This document shows, in pieces, positions 27,444 through 34,603 of a stretch of 64,000 nucleotides of DNA. The stretch spans positions 434,001 to 498,000 of the forward strand of contig NZ_JACIEZ010000001.1 of NCBI RefSeq assembly GCF_014197145.1, read 5' to 3'. The position numbers and the translations under genes are program-made. The stretch's first letter is position 1. The number at the start of each line of letters is the position of its first letter. The stretch comes from Gellertiella hungarica (GTDB lineage Bacteria > Pseudomonadota > Alphaproteobacteria > Rhizobiales > Rhizobiaceae). Under the pieces are notes generated by a model that did not search any database, was not told the DNA's origin, and saw only the letters and a list, made by a program, of their open reading frames with translations.

Positions 27444-27895
27444 CGGCTTGGCCATACGGTACACCGCAGTGGCGCGCTCTCCGCGTTGCTAAGCTCTCCG
27501 CTAACCCTCTTTGCGAAGCGTGTATTCGCAGAGAGGTGGTGACGATCGCGGACGTGGTCGACCACGTGGTTGCCATCAACAAGGGAGGCGATCCTTTCCC
27601 GCCTCTCTCCGGTCTAATGAGCATGTGTGAACCATGCCATAACATCAAGACCAATGCGAAGGATCACCCCAATGCAAGCGGCTTTCGGCGTGCGCTGAAG
27701 GGCTTTGACGTCGATGGCAACCCGCTGGACGGCGAAGGCTGGGAGGCTGCCATTGGCCCTCCTCGTGGCCATGACGATGCATCTGAACCGGCGGCCTTCC
27801 GATCACCAGGATCGATCGGCGCGGAACCGGCGATGGGCACGAACAAAGACTTAGTTTTGATTTTGCCTAACCAGGAGGCCGAACAATGGGTCTAA
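27440..27895 (+). CDS. HNH endonuclease (phage packaging type)
   Basis: 151 residues. The first 80 residues form a compact HNH domain: CEAC (zinc ligands), DVVDHVVAINKGGD (catalytic His region) and SMCEPCHNIKT (second CxxC plus HN). An HNH protein encoded beside the terminase is a standard partner of HK97-type cos packaging and is needed for terminase cleavage in such phages. It starts inside the end of the primase-helicase gene and ends 10 bp inside the terminase gene, so all three are coupled. The C-terminal 60 residues are Gly/Pro-rich and unrecognised. Confidence 0.88.
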   Translation: MTAWPYGTPQWRALRVAKLSANPLCEACIRREVVTIADVVDHVVAINKGGDPFPPLSGLMSMCEPCHNIKTNAKDHPNASGFRRALKGFDVDGNPLDGEGWEAAIGPPRGHDDASEPAAFRSPGSIGAEPAMGTNKDLVLILPNQEAEQWV

Positions 27896-29523
27896 GGGGA
27901 CCAGGCGCAAAGCCGAAAAGCAAGGGCATTATGAGCGGCCCGAAGCTGCGCGAAGAGCTTCCATGGGAAGCTGAAGGCCTTGACCGGCTGGAGCGTGTCG
28001 TCGCGTTCATGGAGGATATGCCGGTCACCCAGGGCAAGCTTGCGGGAACCAAGATGCATCTGCGGCCGTGGCAGATCGAACAGTTCCTCGAGCCGATCTT
28101 CACGGTTGATGACGAAGGAAAGCGGCGCGTCCGGACGGCTGCCCTGTCCATGGGCCGCAAGAACGGGAAAACCGGGATCTCTGCCGCATTGGCACTCTGC
28201 TTCCTCGTGGGACCAGAAGCCGAAGAACGCGGTGAAATCTACTTCTGCGCAATGGACAAGGCGCAGGCGGCGAAGGCGTGGGCGGAATGCAAAGCCATGC
28301 TGGAGGCGCATCCGGAACTATCGCAGCGTGTCAATATCATCCGGTTTTCGAAGGAAATCGAAGTGCTGGAGGGTCAGGGCAAGGGGTCCGTCCTGAAGGC
28401 CCTGTCTGCCGACGCTGACAGCAAGTTGGGCCTCTCGCCCTCGTTCGTCCTCTGTGACGAAATCGGGTACTGGCCGAAACGTGACTTGTTCGACGCGATG
28501 GACTCCGCCCTCGGCGCTCGCGACGAGCCGCTGATCGTTGCCATCAGCACGCAGGCGAAGGATGACACGCATTTCTTCTCCGAGATGATCGACTACGGCC
28601 TCAAGATCAAGGAGGGCGAGGTCGAGGACGAATCCTTCCATCTGGCCATGTTCTCGGCCGGCGTGGATGATGATCCATGGAGCCCGGAAACATGGGCGAA
28701 GGCAAACCCGGCGCTCGGCGACTTCCTGTCATATGAACAGGTGGAGCGCATGGCGATGCAGGCGCAGCGCATCCCGTCGAAGGAAGCCGATTTCCGCAAC
28801 AAGGTCTTGAACCAGCGGATTGACGGCACCGTCCGCTTCATCGCTGCAAGGGAGTGGAACGACTGCAATCTGGCGCCGATCGATGAGACGGCACTGGAGG
28901 GTCGCGAATGCTTCGGGGCTTTGGACCTATCGGCCGCGCGCGATCTGACCTGCTTCCTGCTCGTGTTCCCGGAAGAGGACGGACGATACACTGTCTTGCC
29001 GCGGTTCTTCCTGCCGGAGTTCGATATCGAGGGGAAGAGCGACACCGACCGCGTTCCTTATAATGTATGGGCGAAGCAACCGGATGCCAGGCTGACGCTG
29101 CTGCCGGGAAAGGTGATCGATCCCGCCCTCGTGGCCGAACACATTGCAGACGAGGCAACGCGGTTCAACATCCTGGCTATCGCCTATGACCGCTGGCGCA
29201 TCGAGGATCTGAAGCGCGAACTGGATAAGCTGTCCGTCGAGTTACCACTTGTCCCGTTCGGGCAGGGCTACAAGGACATGTCGCCGGCCGTGGATGTTCT
29301 GGAGGTCACGGTCGCTCAACAGAAGGTCAATCACGCCGGCAACCCCCTGATGAGGATGTGCGCGGCGAATGCGGTTGTAACGGTCGATCCGGCCGGAGCC
29401 CGCAAGCTTGACAAAGGCAAGGCCAGCGGGCGCATTGATGGAATCGTGGCGCTCGCCATGGCTCTGAAAACCGCTCAAGGCCACGAGGAAGAAGGACTGC
29501 CGGCGTGTCTGCTGGCGGCATAA
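27886..29523 (+). CDS. Phage terminase large subunit (Terminase_1)
   Basis: 545 residues. The ATPase domain has Walker A GRKNGKT (about 90-96) and Walker B FVLCDEIGYW (about 187-196) with LIVAISTQ as coupling motif. The nuclease domain shows GALDLSAARDLT and a C-terminal GRIDGIVALAMAL aspartate. The N-terminus MGLRGPGAKPK is a motif also common at the start of P27-family small terminases. The enzyme would package element DNA into the capsid encoded downstream. No separate small terminase gene is recognised. The start overlaps the HNH stop by 10 bp. Confidence 0.93.
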   Translation: MGLRGPGAKPKSKGIMSGPKLREELPWEAEGLDRLERVVAFMEDMPVTQGKLAGTKMHLRPWQIEQFLEPIFTVDDEGKRRVRTAALSMGRKNGKTGISAALALCFLVGPEAEERGEIYFCAMDKAQAAKAWAECKAMLEAHPELSQRVNIIRFSKEIEVLEGQGKGSVLKALSADADSKLGLSPSFVLCDEIGYWPKRDLFDAMDSALGARDEPLIVAISTQAKDDTHFFSEMIDYGLKIKEGEVEDESFHLAMFSAGVDDDPWSPETWAKANPALGDFLSYEQVERMAMQAQRIPSKEADFRNKVLNQRIDGTVRFIAAREWNDCNLAPIDETALEGRECFGALDLSAARDLTCFLLVFPEEDGRYTVLPRFFLPEFDIEGKSDTDRVPYNVWAKQPDARLTLLPGKVIDPALVAEHIADEATRFNILAIAYDRWRIEDLKRELDKLSVELPLVPFGQGYKDMSPAVDVLEVTVAQQKVNHAGNPLMRMCAANAVVTVDPAGARKLDKGKASGRIDGIVALAMALKTAQGHEEEGLPACLLAA

Positions 29524-29535
29524 CAGGAGAAGAGA

Positions 29536-29811
29536 ATGTTCGAAGTCGGGAAGAAATACAGGGTCGTCACGCTGGAGACCGGCCAAGACGATGACGGAAA
29601 ATCGATAACGTATGAAAGTTCTATCGTCTGTGAAGTGGGAGCCGTCGACGGTACCCTCGTCAAGTTCCTAGGACATGACTATTCCAAGCCGAGCCCGTTT
29701 GATCAATTCGATGATGATATCGACCGGAATAGGCCAAGAGACGAGACCATTATTAACACTGCTGGCCTGTTCTTCGTGAGGGCGGAACTTCAGCACGATA
29801 GCGAAGAGTAG
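29536..29811 (+). CDS. Small hypothetical protein after terminase
   Basis: 91 residues, AGGAGAAGAG before the ATG, 12 bp after the terminase stop. It begins MFEVGKKYRVVTLETGQDDDG and is acidic overall, with a short beta-rich look and no membrane segment. I do not recognise the family. The opening resembles small SH3-like barrel proteins seen beside phage genes, but that is only an impression. It could substitute for the missing small terminase or serve regulation; both are speculation. It ends four bases from the convergent repressor gene. Confidence 0.6.
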   Translation: MFEVGKKYRVVTLETGQDDDGKSITYESSIVCEVGAVDGTLVKFLGHDYSKPSPFDQFDDDIDRNRPRDETIINTAGLFFVRAELQHDSEE

Positions 29812-29815
29812 CGCG

Positions 29816-30043
29816 CTATCGCTGTTTGAGCTTTACGCCGGTTCCGTCGATGAACTCGACGCCTGCCGCCTCTAGCGCGGTCTGGATCTTCGATAGGGTT
29901 GTGCCCGTTGCCGCAAGCAGCGGGCCATCCATTTTTTCAAGCCTCTTGATCGTCTCGACGGACACTCCGGCTTCGGCCGCGAGCTTAGACTGATCCCACC
30001 GGACAAGCGCTCTTGCCGCTCTAACCTGTTCTGAACTGATCAA
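29816..30043 (-). CDS. XRE-family (Cro/CI-like) transcriptional repressor
   Basis: 75 residues from a TTG start at 30043 (GGGGTG upstream at good spacing). The opening ISSEQVRAARALVRWDQSKLA and the helix-turn-helix AAEAGVSVETIKRLE are typical of compact phage and rhizobial XRE regulators; an in-frame upstream extension lacks similarity. It is the only minus-strand gene of the element and divergent from the gene at 30148, with palindromes in the intergenic region. It is the obvious candidate for the master repressor that a helper-phage protein would have to relieve. Confidence 0.8.
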   Translation of the reverse strand: MISSEQVRAARALVRWDQSKLAAEAGVSVETIKRLEKMDGPLLAATGTTLSKIQTALEAAGVEFIDGTGVKLKQR

Positions 30044-30055
30044 AATACACCCCAG

Positions 30056-30119
30056 GTGCAATAGAATGCACTTTTTATGTTGACGCCCCAAATGCAATCC
30101 GTTACCTCTAGGGTGTAAC
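30056..30119. promoter_or_regulatory. Operator region between the XRE repressor and the divergent gene
   Basis: Contains the 16-bp palindrome GTGCA ATAGAA TGCAC (30056-30071), a TTGACG (30080-30085) that could be a plus-strand -35, a half-site ATGCA (30092-30096), and a second inverted repeat GTTAC(N9)GTAAC (30101-30119) that includes one copy of the GTTACC iteron hexamer. Another GTTACC lies at 30163-30168 just inside the divergent gene. Likely autoregulatory operators. Confidence 0.55.
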
Positions 30120-30147
30120 GGGGAGCACCTCAACGGGATCGGGGCAC

Positions 30148-30498
30148 ATGACTATCAACGTGGTTACCGAAAGGTTCACGAGCAGAATGCTTGCGCTGCA
30201 TTCTGAACTCAATCGCATAGCTCGCCAGTTCGAGCCGATGCCGGATGACGCTATGGATTCCATCTGCGAGGCAATCAGCGTAGTCGGTAGGGCTATCATC
30301 GATGCGCCGATCACAGCTGAGCAGGATATCGCTAACAAGTTCCGGTTTGCCGCAGTCCTGATCGAATACGATGCTGGAGATCATGCGGACGAACCGGCTG
30401 CTCTGAGCAGCGCCATTTCCGACCTCGTGGCATTCCGCAATGATATCTGGAACGCTGAGATCGGCGGAAAGCATCCCTTTTACGCTGAGGCAATCTAA
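30148..30498 (+). CDS. Hypothetical element protein (116 aa)
   Basis: 116 residues, mostly helical, no signal peptide, no membrane segment and no cysteine-rich motif (for example SRMLALHSELNRIARQFEPMPDDAMDSICEA). No family recognised. It is the first plus-strand gene under the operator region shared with the XRE repressor, which is the position of early or derepression genes in temperate elements. It is followed after seven bases by the tRNA-like RNA. Start ATG 30148 is preceded by a modest GGATCGGGGCAC. Confidence 0.6.
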   Translation: MTINVVTERFTSRMLALHSELNRIARQFEPMPDDAMDSICEAISVVGRAIIDAPITAEQDIANKFRFAAVLIEYDAGDHADEPAALSSAISDLVAFRNDIWNAEIGGKHPFYAEAI

Positions 30499-30505
30499 CA
30501 GTTTC

Positions 30506-30582
30506 GCCCTTGTACCGTCGCAGGCCTTCTATCCTGACAGACGTAACGGATGATGCGAGTTCGAATCTCGCCAAGGGCTCCA
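30506..30582 (+). ncRNA. tRNA-like RNA lacking a recognisable D-arm
   Basis: 77 nt ending in CCA, the same length as the genuine tRNA-Arg of this window. The acceptor stem is perfect (GCCCTTG 30506-30512 with CAAGGGC 30572-30578, discriminator T, CCA encoded), bases 8-9 are TA, and the T-arm is perfect (GCGAG-TTCGAAT-CTCGC, 30555-30571). The middle does not fold as normal D and anticodon arms; instead CCGT (30515-30518) can pair with ACGG (30546-30549) around an inner CAGG/CCTG hairpin. It may be a degenerate element-borne tRNA, a D-armless tRNA, or a tRNA mimic. A terminator-like hairpin follows directly. Confidence 0.6.
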
Positions 30583-30592
30583 AGTCACCATA

Positions 30593-30652
30593 GGCCAGCG
30601 CGATCACCACCCTCTCCAACACTGAGGCGCGCTGGCCGGTGATTATTTTTTC
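30593..30652 (+). terminator. Terminator-like hairpin after the tRNA-like gene
   Basis: Ten-bp stem GGCCAGCGCG (30593-30602) / CGCGCTGGCC (30628-30637) with a 25-base loop, followed by GGTGATTATTTTTTCATTT. ATCACC inside the loop (30603-30608) can alternatively pair with GGTGAT (30638-30643) just outside the stem, so a switch between two folds is conceivable. The loop is larger than in typical intrinsic terminators. Confidence 0.5.
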
Positions 30653-30662
30653 ATTTAGCCCT

Positions 30663-31001
30663 TGGCGTTTTCGCCACCATAAGACTATATATACGATGGA
30701 TGCGGGCGCTTATCACATTTTTGCGGAAAGTCAACAGCCTTCCTTAAAAAAGCCTTGTTTATATCGTATCCTATTGTCAGATCAGAAATTGCTCTGATTC
30801 GTAGCAGCGGAAAAACCGCTAAATCTGCCGGAGACGGCAAAGGGGAAATGCGCAAAAAGCGCACAATGAGGGAAGGCGCCGGTTTGGCAGCTACCTGTAC
30901 GGGGAATACAATCTGAGAGTTTCTGCCTGGCACCGACTGGTGGCCGGGGCTTTTGGCATTTCCGCATTCAGCGGAGATAAAACCTCGACCGATCGGCGAG
31001 G
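30663..31001 (+). promoter_or_regulatory. Capsid-operon leader with a series of short hairpins
   Basis: This gene-free stretch before the capsid gene holds successive small perfect stem-loops: TGGCG/CGCCA (30663-30676), ATCAGA/TCTGAT (30781-30798), AGCGG/CCGCT with AAAAA loop (30806-30820), TGCCG/CGGCA with GAGA loop (30826-30839), TGCGC/GCGCA with AAAAA loop (30849-30863), CACC/GGTG (30931-30942), TCCGC/GCGGA (30961-30975), CCTCG/CGAGG (30983-31001). Spacing between the middle ones is only 5-9 bases. It could be a structured 5' UTR, a packaging signal or a regulatory RNA; no known family is recognised. Confidence 0.5.
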
Positions 31002-31074
31002 AAATCAACGGGGAAGGCGACCGCCTGAGAAACGAAACCATCCCCATCAACATGTCTTTCGAAAGGACACAATT

Positions 31075-32250
31075 TTGAATCTGCATCATCTTAACGAAAC
31101 ACGCGCCGCGAAAATCGCAGAAATGAAGGGCGTTGTCAACAACCCTGAAGCTTTCGACAAACTGGAGTCGGAAATTCGGGCGCTCGACAAGGAAATCAAG
31201 AGGGCTGCTACCCTTGCCGAATTCGAACGTCAGGCAGATGGCCAGCCCGACGCATCGCAGGAACGCGAACTGCGCAGCTATTCGGTTTCCAAGGCGATCC
31301 GCGAAGCCGCTGCCGGCACTCTTACCGGCCTTGAGCGCGAGCAGCACGATGAGCTTTCCCGCAATCGTGAAGTCCGGGGCGTCATGATCCCGACATCGAT
31401 GATCCTCGGCGAACAGCGCGCCCAGACCGTCGGTACGGCGAACAAGGGCGGCTATACGGTTGCTACTGACCTCGGCGGCCTGATTGACCGGCTGCGCCCG
31501 GTGCTGGCAGTACAGGGCCTTGGCGCGACCGTCATCTCTGGCCTCGTGGGCAACCTCGACCTTCCCCGCCTGACATCCGGCCCGACCGCGACGTGGGTTG
31601 CAGAAGACGGTAGCTCTACCGCATCCGACGCGACCTTCGATAAGGTCTCCATGGCTCCGAAGACCGTCACGGGCGAGATGTACATGTCCCGTCGCCTGAC
31701 CCTTCAGAACGGCGTGGCGCTGGAAAACGTGCTTCGCAATGACCTGGCCTTCGTCCTGGCACAGGCGCTTGACGCTGCTGCGATCAAGGGCGGTGGCACG
31801 AATGAGCCCAGCGGCATCCTGACCCGCATCACTGAGCTTGCCGGTACCTACACCGAACTGAGCAATGTTGCGGCTGACCTGATCGCCGATCTGGAGCTCG
31901 ATGACGTGACCGGCACCACCGGCTTCCTGACCAATCCCACGGTCATGAATTCGGCCCGCAAGTTCAAGGATGCTGACGGACGCCTGATCCCGGCAGCTGA
32001 GAACTTCCATGGCGAGCCTGTCGTCACCACGAACCAGGTCAAGGTCATCACGGGTACTCCGGACAAGAACCCCCTGATCTTTGGCGCATGGTCGAACCTG
32101 ATCATTGGCTATTGGTCCGGCGTGGACATCCTCGCCAACCCGTACAGCGACGCATCGAAGGGCGGTCTTCGCCTGCATGCCTTCCTTGACGCGGACATCG
32201 CTGTTCGCGAGCCGAAGGCCTTCTCTTGGAAGGGTGTGCCGGTTGCCTAA
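31075..32250 (+). CDS. HK97-fold major capsid protein
   Basis: 391 residues from a TTG at 31075 with GAAAGGA eight bases upstream; the open frame extends to 30940 but that part is the hairpin leader. Residues 1-55 (NLHHLNETRAAKIAEMK..., EIRALDKEIKRAATLAEFERQ) form the coiled-coil delta domain expected of a scaffold removed by the prohead protease. The remainder has HK97 capsid features: GTANKGGYTVATDLGGLIDRLRP, EMYMSRRLTLQ, GFLTNPTVMNSARKFKD, and the C-terminal REPKAFSWKGVPVA. It builds the icosahedral shell of the particle. It overlaps the connector start by eight bases. Confidence 0.92.
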   Translation: MNLHHLNETRAAKIAEMKGVVNNPEAFDKLESEIRALDKEIKRAATLAEFERQADGQPDASQERELRSYSVSKAIREAAAGTLTGLEREQHDELSRNREVRGVMIPTSMILGEQRAQTVGTANKGGYTVATDLGGLIDRLRPVLAVQGLGATVISGLVGNLDLPRLTSGPTATWVAEDGSSTASDATFDKVSMAPKTVTGEMYMSRRLTLQNGVALENVLRNDLAFVLAQALDAAAIKGGGTNEPSGILTRITELAGTYTELSNVAADLIADLELDDVTGTTGFLTNPTVMNSARKFKDADGRLIPAAENFHGEPVVTTNQVKVITGTPDKNPLIFGAWSNLIIGYWSGVDILANPYSDASKGGLRLHAFLDADIAVREPKAFSWKGVPVA

Positions 32251-32521
32251 CGTCTCCCTCGCCGATGCCAAGGCGCATCTCCGCATCACCTTCGCTGCGG
32301 ACGACGCGTACATCACCGGGATCATCGAGGCGGCGGAAGACTATATCGCACGGACGGGGGTGGAGTTTTCCACCCCCCTACCTCCGGCGATCCGTCACGC
32401 TGTCCTGCTGACTGTATCCCACTTCTATAACAACCGCGAGGCGGTGACCGCTGAGACCGTCAATGCCATGCCCTTCGGCGTGAACGCATTGCTTCAGCCC
32501 TACCGGGAGCAAGGCCTATGA
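32243..32521 (+). CDS. Phage head-tail connector (gp6-like)
   Basis: 92 residues from a TTG at 32243, inside the last codons of the capsid gene, with GAAGGGTG about seven bases upstream. The sequence VSLADAKAHLRI, DDAYITGIIEAAEDYIARTG and a C-terminal FGVNALLQPYR are typical of the gp6-like connector family (phage_conn), which forms a ring under the portal. Its stop overlaps the protease ATG (ATGA, 32518-32521). A longer start at 32105 would run through capsid coding sequence and is unlikely. Confidence 0.85.
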   Translation: MPNVSLADAKAHLRITFAADDAYITGIIEAAEDYIARTGVEFSTPLPPAIRHAVLLTVSHFYNNREAVTAETVNAMPFGVNALLQPYREQGL

Positions 32522-33045
32522 CCATCGAAAAACGTATCGCAACTGAGGTTCGGGCAGAAGGCCGTAAGCTGTCGGGCTATGCTGCGACTTTCAATCAAGA
32601 GACCCGCATTGCGGATTTCCAAGAGCGGATCGCACCGGGTGCTTTCGCCGCTTCGCTCCGGTCCAGCCCTGACATTCTCGCCCTCGTGGACCATGATCCT
32701 TCGCGGGTACTGGCGAGGACGAAGAGCGGCACCCTCCGCCTGTCTGAAGACGACCGGGGCCTGAAATTCGAAATCGACGTTCCCGACACAAGCGCCGGTC
32801 GCGACGTTCTGGCATTGGCCACGAGGGGAGACTTGGGCGGGATGAGCTTCGGCTTCACCGTTCCCGATGGCGGCGATAGTTGGACAGGTGACAAGCGCGA
32901 ACTGCGCAGTGTCGTCCTGCATGAGATCAGCGTCGTCCAGTCCTTCCCGGCATACGGCGGTACTACCGTGCAGGCCCGGTCGCGTAAGCAGCGCACGGAT
33001 GCAGATCGGCGCATTGCGCTTCTGGAACTGGAGGGCATCCGATAA
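32518..33045 (+). CDS. HK97-family prohead protease (peptidase S78)
   Basis: 175 residues. The S78 fold is clear: GYAATFNQETRIADFQERIAPGAF, the catalytic His in LVDHDPSRVLART, and the catalytic Ser in GGMSFGF, followed by LHEISVVQSFPAYGGT. It would cleave the delta domain of the capsid precursor during maturation. Its ATG overlaps the connector stop and its stop overlaps the portal start by one base (33045). The gene is placed after the capsid gene, the reverse of the usual portal-protease-capsid order. Confidence 0.93.
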   Translation: MTIEKRIATEVRAEGRKLSGYAATFNQETRIADFQERIAPGAFAASLRSSPDILALVDHDPSRVLARTKSGTLRLSEDDRGLKFEIDVPDTSAGRDVLALATRGDLGGMSFGFTVPDGGDSWTGDKRELRSVVLHEISVVQSFPAYGGTTVQARSRKQRTDADRRIALLELEGIR

Positions 33046-34265
33046 TGTGGCCTTTCTCGAAACAAGAGAAGCGGATCGCGTCCAGCGATCCATACCTCGG
33101 CGAGTTCCTTGGCGCACGTTGGCAGGGCCGCGCTGACATCGAGAAGGCGAGCGGACACGCTGTCGCGCATCGCTGCATTTCGGTCATCAGCGAGAACCTG
33201 GCCTCGGTCGGCCTGTCGGTCTACCGGCGCACCGAAGATGGCGGGCGTGAGAAGGCGACGGATCATCCGCTCTATGCCGTCTTGCATGATCAGGCGTCAC
33301 CGACCCTGACCGCGTTCGAGGCAAGGGAGTGGTTGCTGTCGTCGGCTCTGATGTATGGCAACGGCTTCGCCAAGATCGAGCGTAACGGGCGCAGCCAGGT
33401 CACCGGCCTTACCCCTCTCGTGGCCGGATCGGTCACGGTAGAGAAGCTGTCGAGCGGCCGGCTCCGGTACAAGCACGCGAAGTCCGATGGCGGCACTGAG
33501 GTGCTTCTGCAGGATGAAGTGCTGCATATCCGGTATCGGACCAAGGACGGCATTCTCGGTCTTTCTCCTATTCAGATCGCAAACGCTGCTTTCGGCCTTG
33601 CCCTCGCTCAACAGGATCAGGCTGGCGCAGCTGCGGAAAATGCTTTCCGTCCTGCCGGCGCTCTGATCTTCCCTGACAAGCTCGGCGCAGGTGACCGGAC
33701 GGTTGCGGGCAGCAAGGAAAGCGTCATCGCCAAGTTCAAGGAACGCTTCATCGGCCAGATGAAGGCCAATGAGGTAATCGTCTTGGACGGCGGTGCGAAG
33801 TTCGAGACGTTCCAGTTCTCGGCGAAGGACTCCGAATTCCTTGAAAGCCGGAAACTCTCCAATCTGGATATCTGCCGGATTTGGGGCGTCCCTCCATCTG
33901 TCGCCGGGATCACCGACAACAGCACCTATAGCAACGTCGAGCAGGAAAGCCGGGCTCTGGTCACGCGCTGCCTAGCACCATGGGCGAAGCGGGTAGAGAT
34001 GGCGATGACGATCCAGCTGCTTTCGCCGGAGGCGCGCAAGACCCTCTATGTCGAGCATGATCTGTCGGCACTTCTGCGCGGCGATCTGGTCAGCCGGTAC
34101 AACGCATATCGCGTCGGCCGCGAAGGCGGATGGCTTTCAGCTGATGATATTCGCGGCTTCGAGAACATGTCGAAGATCCCCGGCGGCGAGACCTACGTCC
34201 AGCCGTTGAACATGGGAATCGTCGGGGCCAACGATAACAGAAGCAAGGTGGATGACGCTGCATGA
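33045..34265 (+). CDS. HK97-family phage portal protein
   Basis: 406 residues, beginning MWPFSKQEKR. Typical portal features: HAVAHRCISVISENLASV, ADDWLLS-like region YEAREWLLSSALMYGNGFAKI, the RTKDGILGLSPIQIA segment, then FLESRKLSNLDICRIWGVPPSVAGI, which is highly characteristic of this family, and YSNVEQESRAL. It forms the dodecameric ring through which DNA enters and where a tail docks. ATGA overlap with the head-closure gene downstream (34262-34265). Confidence 0.93.
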   Translation: MWPFSKQEKRIASSDPYLGEFLGARWQGRADIEKASGHAVAHRCISVISENLASVGLSVYRRTEDGGREKATDHPLYAVLHDQASPTLTAFEAREWLLSSALMYGNGFAKIERNGRSQVTGLTPLVAGSVTVEKLSSGRLRYKHAKSDGGTEVLLQDEVLHIRYRTKDGILGLSPIQIANAAFGLALAQQDQAGAAAENAFRPAGALIFPDKLGAGDRTVAGSKESVIAKFKERFIGQMKANEVIVLDGGAKFETFQFSAKDSEFLESRKLSNLDICRIWGVPPSVAGITDNSTYSNVEQESRALVTRCLAPWAKRVEMAMTIQLLSPEARKTLYVEHDLSALLRGDLVSRYNAYRVGREGGWLSADDIRGFENMSKIPGGETYVQPLNMGIVGANDNRSKVDDAA

Positions 34266-34603
34266 CCGGAGCTGGAAACCTTCGCGAAGTCATCGAAATG
34301 CAGACGCGAGAGGAAGGGGATGACGGGTATGGAAACCCCGTCAGCGGTGATTGGGCAACCTTCTGGTCTGCGCCGGCGCGCATCCAAATCCTCCGGGGAA
34401 CAGAGACGGTCATGGCTGGCCGTCTCGGCGGCACCCAGACCGTCGCGATCACTATGAGGTGGCAACCAGAGTTCGCCACCATGAACAGCGCCTGGCGGGC
34501 GAAGAACGGCCGCACAGGGGAAGTCTATAACATTCGCAGCATTGAGCCTGATGAGCGCAGGGCGTTCGTCAACATCCTCACAGAGACGGGAGTTGCATCA
34601 TGA
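34262..34603 (+). CDS. Phage head closure/head-tail joining protein
   Basis: 113 residues. MTGAGNLREVIEMQTREEGDDGYG, then WATFWSAPARIQ and VAITMRWQPEFATMNSAWR match the head-tail joining family (PF05521 type): a small beta-barrel ring below the connector that presents the surface for tail attachment. In a tail-less satellite this is the protein that has to accept a helper tail. It overlaps its neighbours at both ends (ATGA). Confidence 0.82.
   Translation: MTGAGNLREVIEMQTREEGDDGYGNPVSGDWATFWSAPARIQILRGTETVMAGRLGGTQTVAITMRWQPEFATMNSAWRAKNGRTGEVYNIRSIEPDERRAFVNILTETGVAS

Noticed and set aside
30940-31074. N-terminal extension of the capsid protein from an ATG at 30940
   Set aside because: The extension overlaps the hairpin series, is Arg/His-rich and unlike capsid delta domains; a TTG at 31075 has a proper ribosome binding site and starts the expected coiled coil.
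30685-32325. 546-codon minus-strand open frame across the capsid gene
   Set aside because: It is antisense to a clear HK97 capsid gene and runs through the hairpin leader; no family resemblance.
27886-34603. Gene transfer agent cluster
   Set aside because: Head genes of HK97 type are shared with GTAs, but an integrase, att repeats in a tRNA, a replication module and the absence of tail genes point to an integrating satellite instead.
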